From the NCBI GenBank assembly GCA_016303095.1, contig JAEDMH010000092.1, forward strand, positions 1 through 9,335: a stretch of DNA of 9,335 bases. The letters are read 5' to 3'. Numbering within the stretch: the first letter of the stretch is position 1; each line of letters opens with the position of its first letter. Source of the stretch: Lentisphaeria bacterium. GTDB lineage: Bacteria; Verrucomicrobiota; Lentisphaeria; Oligosphaerales; Oligosphaeraceae. The notes under the pieces are model-generated. The model saw nothing but the letters and a program-made list of their open reading frames with translations, did no database searches and was not told the origin of the DNA. Below are positions 5,684 to 9,335 of the stretch, piece by piece. Made by a program: the position numbers and the translations under genes.

Positions 5684-8600
5684 AGAAGATTCTGTGCATT
5701 GGCGTGATGTTGGCGGGGCTTTTCGGATTCTCCGCCTGGAGCGAGGAAAATCTCCGGGTCTGGTTTGACGGCACCCAGACCGGCCTCTTTGAGGTGCACG
5801 AGACCCAGAACCTCTGCCAGGGCGAGGCGGAGGGGCTCTTCCTCGGGGAGGCGCCCTCCGGAAAGGCGCTGGCCTGGCGCTTTCTCCTCCCCGCCCATGG
5901 ACGCCCGAAAGACAACGTGGAACTGGTCTTCTCCCCCCAGGATTTCCTTCCTGGGGAAATCCTGATGATGGAAGCCCGGAATCTGGGGACGGAACCCCTG
6001 CGCTTCCAGGCACGCATGGCCAACTACAGCGAGGAATTCGCCTGCGGAAGCGCCTTCCGGGTGTGGGCTTCCCCCTACGCCCGGGAACTCCCCGCCGATG
6101 GAAGATGGCATCGCCTGGAATATCCCTGGGACCCCAAGACCTGGATTCCCAACGATCCGGCATTCCCCGCTCCGGTGGGCCCCCTCAACCGCCTGGATTT
6201 CATCGCCGTGGGCGTCACCGCCGGCATCCCTCTCTCCGTGGAGATCCGGCAAATCGCCACCCGGGATCCCGTGCCCTGCGTGCCCGTGCTTGCCCCCTCC
6301 TGGACCCTGCCTCGGATCCTTCAAGCCGGAGAATCCCTGGACTTCCCCGGAGGAGAGCTCTCCTTCCCAGGACGCACCCCCATGGAGAATCGCTGCCGTC
6401 TCCTCCTGCGCCCCCTGACGGCTCCCGCAGGCCAATGCCCGGTGGAATGCCCCCTGGAGGGAGTGGAGCGGACGGAAACGACGTGGCGCATCCCCCCTCA
6501 GAACATTTCCCTGACCCCCTATCTCTTTGACGGCCGATATCAGGTCTCCCTCTTCTGCGGAGAAGGGGAATGTCTCCTGGGGGAGACGGAGGTGAGGGGC
6601 GGTGTCACTCCCTCCGGGCTGGCGGAGTTCCGAAGGGGCCTGTGGAAGGGCGGTCCCATGGTCTTCCAGGGGGAGACGCCCCTGCCCATGGTGATGAAAG
6701 CCACCTTCGTCCACGGGGGCGAGCATCGGGGGCCCCGTCTCTTCTCTCGCCTGGGGGTGGAACAATTCAGCTTTGACGCCACCGCCACGGACAATACCAC
6801 CATGCTCCATTGCGCCTGCGTCAACCCCGCCCCGGGAGTTTATGACTACCGGCAGCTGGATCGGCGCATCATGGAGTATCTGGCGGTGAATCCCCAGGCC
6901 TATCTCCTGCCTCGGGTCTATCTCTCCGCTCCTGTCTGGTGGCTCCAACGCCATCCCGAAGCCCAAGTGCGCCTCTCCACCCAGGATGGCCGGCTCTTCA
7001 CGGCCCAATCCCACTACGGTCGCCCCCTGCCTTCCTGGGCCTCCCCACAATGGCGGGAGTATGCCGCAGATTCCCTGAAACGCCTGGTGGACCACATCGC
7101 CCAGGCTCCCTACGCCTCCCGGATCATGGGGCTTTTCCTGTGCAGCGGCGTCACCCAGGAATGGATGCAGTGGGGAGATTCCACTCCCTACATGGGGGAC
7201 TATTCCCCGGCTGCCCAGGAGTCCTTCCGCCGGTGGCTTCAGGAGAAATACGGAGACGACCAGGGGTTGCGTCAAGCCTGGGGAGACCCGGAGGCCACTT
7301 TGGCCAACGTCACTCTGCCCACGCGCGCCCAGCGGGAGCAAATCCTCCCCGAAAGCCTGGATCTGCGCTCTCCCCAAAATCCCGGGGACCGAAAGTGCGT
7401 GGATCATGCCCTGTGGAATGGGGAAATGACCGCCAGCACCATCGCCCAATTGTGCCAGGCCGTGAAGGAGGCCTCCCAAGGACGAATGCTCACCGGCGCA
7501 TTCTACGGCTATCTCCTGGAACTCTGCGGCTCCTCCCGCCTGGTGAACAGCGGACATCTGGGATTCGGAAAACTCCTGGAGTGCCCCGATGTGGATTTCC
7601 TCGCCGCCCCCACGGGGTACTGCTTCCGGGAACCCGGCGGCGCCGGCATCCCCTACCAAATGGCCCCCACCGCCTCCTTGAGGCTCCATGACAAGTTCTG
7701 GTGGGTGGAAATGGATGTGCGCACCGCCGCCACCAACGCTCCCCCAGGATATGCCGGCAAGGGAAGGAATGTGGCGGAAGATCTCCTCCAGCAAGACAAG
7801 GAGGCCATCCATTCCCTCTGCTCCGGATATGCCCAATGGTGGCTGGATGTGGGATATCTCAACTTCGAAGACAAAGCTCTCCAAGACCACCTGGCACGCC
7901 TCGTCTCGCTTCTGAAGGAGGGAATGCTCCAATGGGACCGCACCAGCCGTGCCCAAATCGCCATGGTCCTCCAGGAAGACGCCTACGCCTGGGGCCGCCT
8001 CCCCAATGCCATGATGGTGGACGGCACAACCTACCAACTCCCCTTTCTGGAACGCCTGGGCGCCCCCGTGGAATACTACAGCGCCCGGGATCTGGAACGC
8101 CTCCCTGAACGCATCCGACTGGTGATCCTGCCGCAATTGCTCCTGGATACCCCGAAAATCCGCCAGGCGCTGGATTCCCTCCATGCCCAGGGTAGGGTCT
8201 TCATCACCTACCACTATCCCGGTCTCCTGAAACAGGACGGGACAACCCCAGGAGAAAGGGAGAATGTGGCCGGCATCCCCCTCATGACTCTTCCCCGAAG
8301 GGAAGACAGCGTGCCTCGACGAGTCGCCGATGGATGGCTCTTCAGGCCGGAAGAGGAAGGACGCCCCTTTCAAATGAGCTATTGGACACCCCGGAAAAAT
8401 GCCCTGGCCCCCGTGCCTGCGGTGAGGGAGGACCGCCTCTCTCAAAACTGCCGGGTAATCGCCCGATATCCCGACGGCACCGCCGCCGGCGCTATCCGCC
8501 GCCGAGAAGATTCCTGGGATGTCTATCTGGCACTCCCTTATGTGGACCGAGCCTTCTACGAGGCCACAGCACGCCTGGCCGGTGTCCACCGATATCTGGA

Positions 8601-8814
8601 TACCCCGGACCAAGTTTGGGCTACCACGGAACTCCTGGGCGTCTCCGTGAACCAGGCCGGAGAACGACGTCTCCGCCTGCCACCCCCTTATCCCTGCAGC
8701 CTCCGGGACCCCATGAGCCAGGAACGCTTCCCCGTGAATCCACAAGGCGAGGCCATCGTTCCCTTCGCCCAGGGAACCACACGACTCCTGGTGCTGGAGG
8801 CGGAATCCCTATAA
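5680..8814 (+). CDS. secreted glycoside hydrolase, clan GH-A, GH42/beta-galactosidase-like
   Basis: This 1044-residue exported protein starts with a signal peptide (MKKILCIGVMLAGLFGF, cleavage likely near residue 21). Residues 25-210 resemble a carbohydrate-binding-like beta-sandwich. A TIM-barrel catalytic region covers about 340-760: YLSAPVWWLQRHPE, then GVTQEW with E494 as the likely acid/base, a YSPAAQESFRRWLQEKYG segment typical of GH42-type enzymes, and FWWVEMDV with E677 as the likely nucleophile. Residues about 768-850 (LVILPQLLLD, then GRVFITYH) look like the Rossmann-type trimerisation domain of GH42 enzymes, followed by a C-terminal beta-domain. Substrate is uncertain: beta-galactoside, beta-mannoside or another beta-glycan are possible, and several newer GH-A families share this architecture. 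Start overlaps the rmuC stop (GTGA). It ends with tandem stops TAA TAG and lacks TTA, CTA and TCA codons almost throughout. Confidence 0.88.
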   Translation: MKKILCIGVMLAGLFGFSAWSEENLRVWFDGTQTGLFEVHETQNLCQGEAEGLFLGEAPSGKALAWRFLLPAHGRPKDNVELVFSPQDFLPGEILMMEARNLGTEPLRFQARMANYSEEFACGSAFRVWASPYARELPADGRWHRLEYPWDPKTWIPNDPAFPAPVGPLNRLDFIAVGVTAGIPLSVEIRQIATRDPVPCVPVLAPSWTLPRILQAGESLDFPGGELSFPGRTPMENRCRLLLRPLTAPAGQCPVECPLEGVERTETTWRIPPQNISLTPYLFDGRYQVSLFCGEGECLLGETEVRGGVTPSGLAEFRRGLWKGGPMVFQGETPLPMVMKATFVHGGEHRGPRLFSRLGVEQFSFDATATDNTTMLHCACVNPAPGVYDYRQLDRRIMEYLAVNPQAYLLPRVYLSAPVWWLQRHPEAQVRLSTQDGRLFTAQSHYGRPLPSWASPQWREYAADSLKRLVDHIAQAPYASRIMGLFLCSGVTQEWMQWGDSTPYMGDYSPAAQESFRRWLQEKYGDDQGLRQAWGDPEATLANVTLPTRAQREQILPESLDLRSPQNPGDRKCVDHALWNGEMTASTIAQLCQAVKEASQGRMLTGAFYGYLLELCGSSRLVNSGHLGFGKLLECPDVDFLAAPTGYCFREPGGAGIPYQMAPTASLRLHDKFWWVEMDVRTAATNAPPGYAGKGRNVAEDLLQQDKEAIHSLCSGYAQWWLDVGYLNFEDKALQDHLARLVSLLKEGMLQWDRTSRAQIAMVLQEDAYAWGRLPNAMMVDGTTYQLPFLERLGAPVEYYSARDLERLPERIRLVILPQLLLDTPKIRQALDSLHAQGRVFITYHYPGLLKQDGTTPGERENVAGIPLMTLPRREDSVPRRVADGWLFRPEEEGRPFQMSYWTPRKNALAPVPAVREDRLSQNCRVIARYPDGTAAGAIRRREDSWDVYLALPYVDRAFYEATARLAGVHRYLDTPDQVWATTELLGVSVNQAGERRLRLPPPYPCSLRDPMSQERFPVNPQGEAIVPFAQGTTRLLVLEAESL

Positions 8815-8834
8815 TAGGTTGCAAAACAATAGGA

Positions 8835-8853
8835 TAGATGTTCTAGAAATCTA
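8835..8853. repeat. near-perfect palindrome after the hydrolase
   Basis: TAGAT (8835-8839) and ATCTA (8849-8853) flank the 8-nt palindrome TTCTAGAA (8841-8848), leaving only G8840 unpaired. It lies 20 nt after the hydrolase stop. It may be a protein-binding site or the mRNA 3' end structure, but there is no T-run behind it. Confidence 0.45.
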
Positions 8854-8855
8854 CC

Positions 8856-8904
8856 CTCCGTGGTCTTCGTGCCCCCCGTGAGCGGGGTTTCCGTGCCTTC
8901 CGTG
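8856..8904 (+). repeat. phased CCGTG short repeat
   Basis: CGTG occurs at 8859, 8868, 8877, 8892 and 8901, i.e. spacings of 9, 9, 15 and 9 nt, within variants of the unit CTTCGTGCC/CTCCGTGGT/TTCCGTGTC. Such degenerate 'cttcgtg' runs are familiar in intergenic regions of several environmental bacterial groups; their role is unknown to me. Confidence 0.6.
8874..8890 (+). terminator. candidate terminator of the operon
   Basis: CCCCG (8874-8878) pairs with CGGGG (8883-8887) around a TGAG loop and is followed by TTT (8888-8890). The tail is short. A T6 run farther on (8925-8930) follows only a weak stem. It is the best stop signal after the hydrolase but sits inside the phased CGTG repeat. Confidence 0.4.
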
Positions 8905-9183
8905 TCTCGGCTCGAAGCGCCATATTTTTTGAGCTAGGTCAAGTTTTGTGTCGTTGCAAGGGAACATCCCCCTTCTGGCCAAGAGAGTGGAAAAGGGCAA
9001 GCGCCAGGAGGATTTTCAGGCGTTTAAGACCATGAGATGGCGGTTCGCTGGGTGGGGGTTACGCTATCGGGCGGTAGGGTGGGGGGTGGAGGGGAATCCT
9101 CTATCCCCACGCGCGTAACGCGCGCACGAGCCTCTCTTAGAGCTGAGGATTGTGCTATGATCTAGGGTTCTAGAGGTTCTAGA
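8905..9183. other. non-coding region with G-rich nested stem structure
   Basis: No gene is supported here. GTTACGC (9058-9064) is exactly complementary to GCGTAAC (9113-9119). Between them lie four G-runs (9069-9071, 9077-9079, 9081-9086, 9091-9094) with loops of 5, 1 and 4 nt, fitting the usual G-quadruplex pattern, and a hairpin GGGGA (9091-9095)/TCCCC (9104-9108). The right arm overlaps a second inverted repeat, CGCGCGT (9110-9116), A, ACGCGCG (9118-9124), so two folds exclude each other. TATGAT at 9156-9161 resembles a -10 box but has no good -35 partner. Confidence 0.45.
9166..9183 (+). repeat. two tandem copies of a 9-nt unit
   Basis: GGTTCTAGA occurs at 9166-9174 and 9175-9183 without a gap and directly abuts repeat copy B. 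It could mark an insertion boundary or be a protein-binding site. The unit contains CTAG, which is frequent in this non-coding stretch. Confidence 0.6.
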
Positions 9184-9335
9184 GGCGCCGGGGGGGGTGC
9201 GCTGCGCTTCAGCCCCGGCGCAAGGCCTGGCCTGCCACCCCTCTGGGGTTCGGCTTCTATTTTGGGTCTGCCGGGGGTTGCGGTCGGGCGTTGCCCTCCC
9301 TTCACCCCCGTCTAGCGATCCTCCCACCCCTGCCG
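9184..9335 (-). repeat. GC-rich multi-hairpin interspersed repeat, copy B (inverted)
   Basis: This is the inverted partner of copy A and points toward it. The right end is cut by the window. Conserved hairpins on the + strand numbering are: GCGCCGGGG (9185-9193)/CCCCGGCGC (9213-9221), ACCCC (9237-9241)/GGGGT (9245-9249) with loop TCT, and GGGC (9286-9289)/GCCC (9293-9296) with loop GTT. Loops and the segment around 9250-9272 differ from copy A, while stems are kept. The shared boundary GGCGCC (9184-9189) is sharp, and neighbouring DNA is unrelated to that beside copy A. Confidence 0.85.

Noticed and set aside
2823..6163. Two long minus-strand open frames (531 and 581 codons) opposite yeaD/dedA and rmuC
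   Set aside because: The same register effect applies. The sense frames carry clear family motifs, while the antisense translations are His/Gly/Pro-rich without motifs.
5644..8745. Very long minus-strand open frame opposite the hydrolase
   Set aside because: It is in register with the sense gene and explained by absent TTA/CTA/TCA codons; its translation is low-complexity and has no recognisable motif.
8948..9118. Possible 56-residue protein from GTG 8948 (contains LLAKRVEKGKRQEDFQAFK)
   Set aside because: The central part looks somewhat coding-like, but there is no ribosome-binding site, the C-terminal half falls in the G-rich repeat structure, and no family is recognised. It could be a gene relic.
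9064..9327. Minus-strand 87-codon frame through repeat copy B
   Set aside because: It lies inside the repeat. Copy A differs from B by indels that would break the frame, so it is not a conserved protein.
1..9335. Composite transposon bounded by the inverted repeats
   Set aside because: There is no transposase or recombinase in the window and the flanks beyond the repeats are not visible, so target-site duplications cannot be tested.

Overview
This is a GC-rich bacterial window with five confident genes plus one secreted protein of unknown function. Both window ends lie inside the same GC-rich repeat, in opposite orientation. The gene content is a large secreted clan GH-A (GH42-like) glycoside hydrolase, a lipobox-free secreted protein with EF-hand loops, hairpin-rich interspersed repeats and short 'CCGTG' phased repeats. 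That mix fits a member of the Planctomycetes-Verrucomicrobia-Lentisphaerae group, but the assignment is an inference; no marker gene is present. The strong avoidance of TTA, CTA and TCA codons explains the very long open frames on the opposite strand.

Layout. Positions 1-167 hold repeat copy A, followed by a short non-coding stretch. Positions 301-1320 (minus strand) encode a secreted protein of unknown function with two EF-hand-like calcium loops. A divergent intergenic region (1321-1545) carries a 21-nt inverted repeat and a 15-nt direct repeat. Positions 1546-2742 encode an apparently solitary N6-adenine DNA methyltransferase. An AT-rich control region (2743-2939) has a consensus -10 box, an operator-like inverted repeat and a leader hairpin. 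It precedes four tightly packed plus-strand genes: a YeaD-type hexose-6-phosphate epimerase (2940-3815), a DedA membrane protein (3831-4511), the RmuC nuclease-fold protein (4508-5683) and the glycoside hydrolase (5680-8814). The last two junctions are 4-nt stop/start overlaps (ATGA, GTGA), so the block reads as one translationally coupled operon. Positions 8815-9335 have no convincing gene. They hold a phased CGTG repeat, a weak terminator, a G-rich stem structure, a 9-nt tandem repeat and repeat copy B in inverted orientation.

How the genes may work together. The hydrolase is exported by a signal peptide and probably releases sugars from a glycan. The epimerase acts on hexose 6-phosphates inside the cell, so these two form a plausible sugar-use pair. 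DedA (envelope lipid handling) and RmuC (recombination) are housekeeping functions and may simply be co-transcribed. The most unusual signal is the inverted repeat pair at the ends. Its two copies differ mainly in loops and by pairing-preserving changes in stems, which suggests a structured RNA or DNA element rather than inert sequence. Both ends falling in this repeat also suggests that the window is a contig broken at a multicopy repeat.
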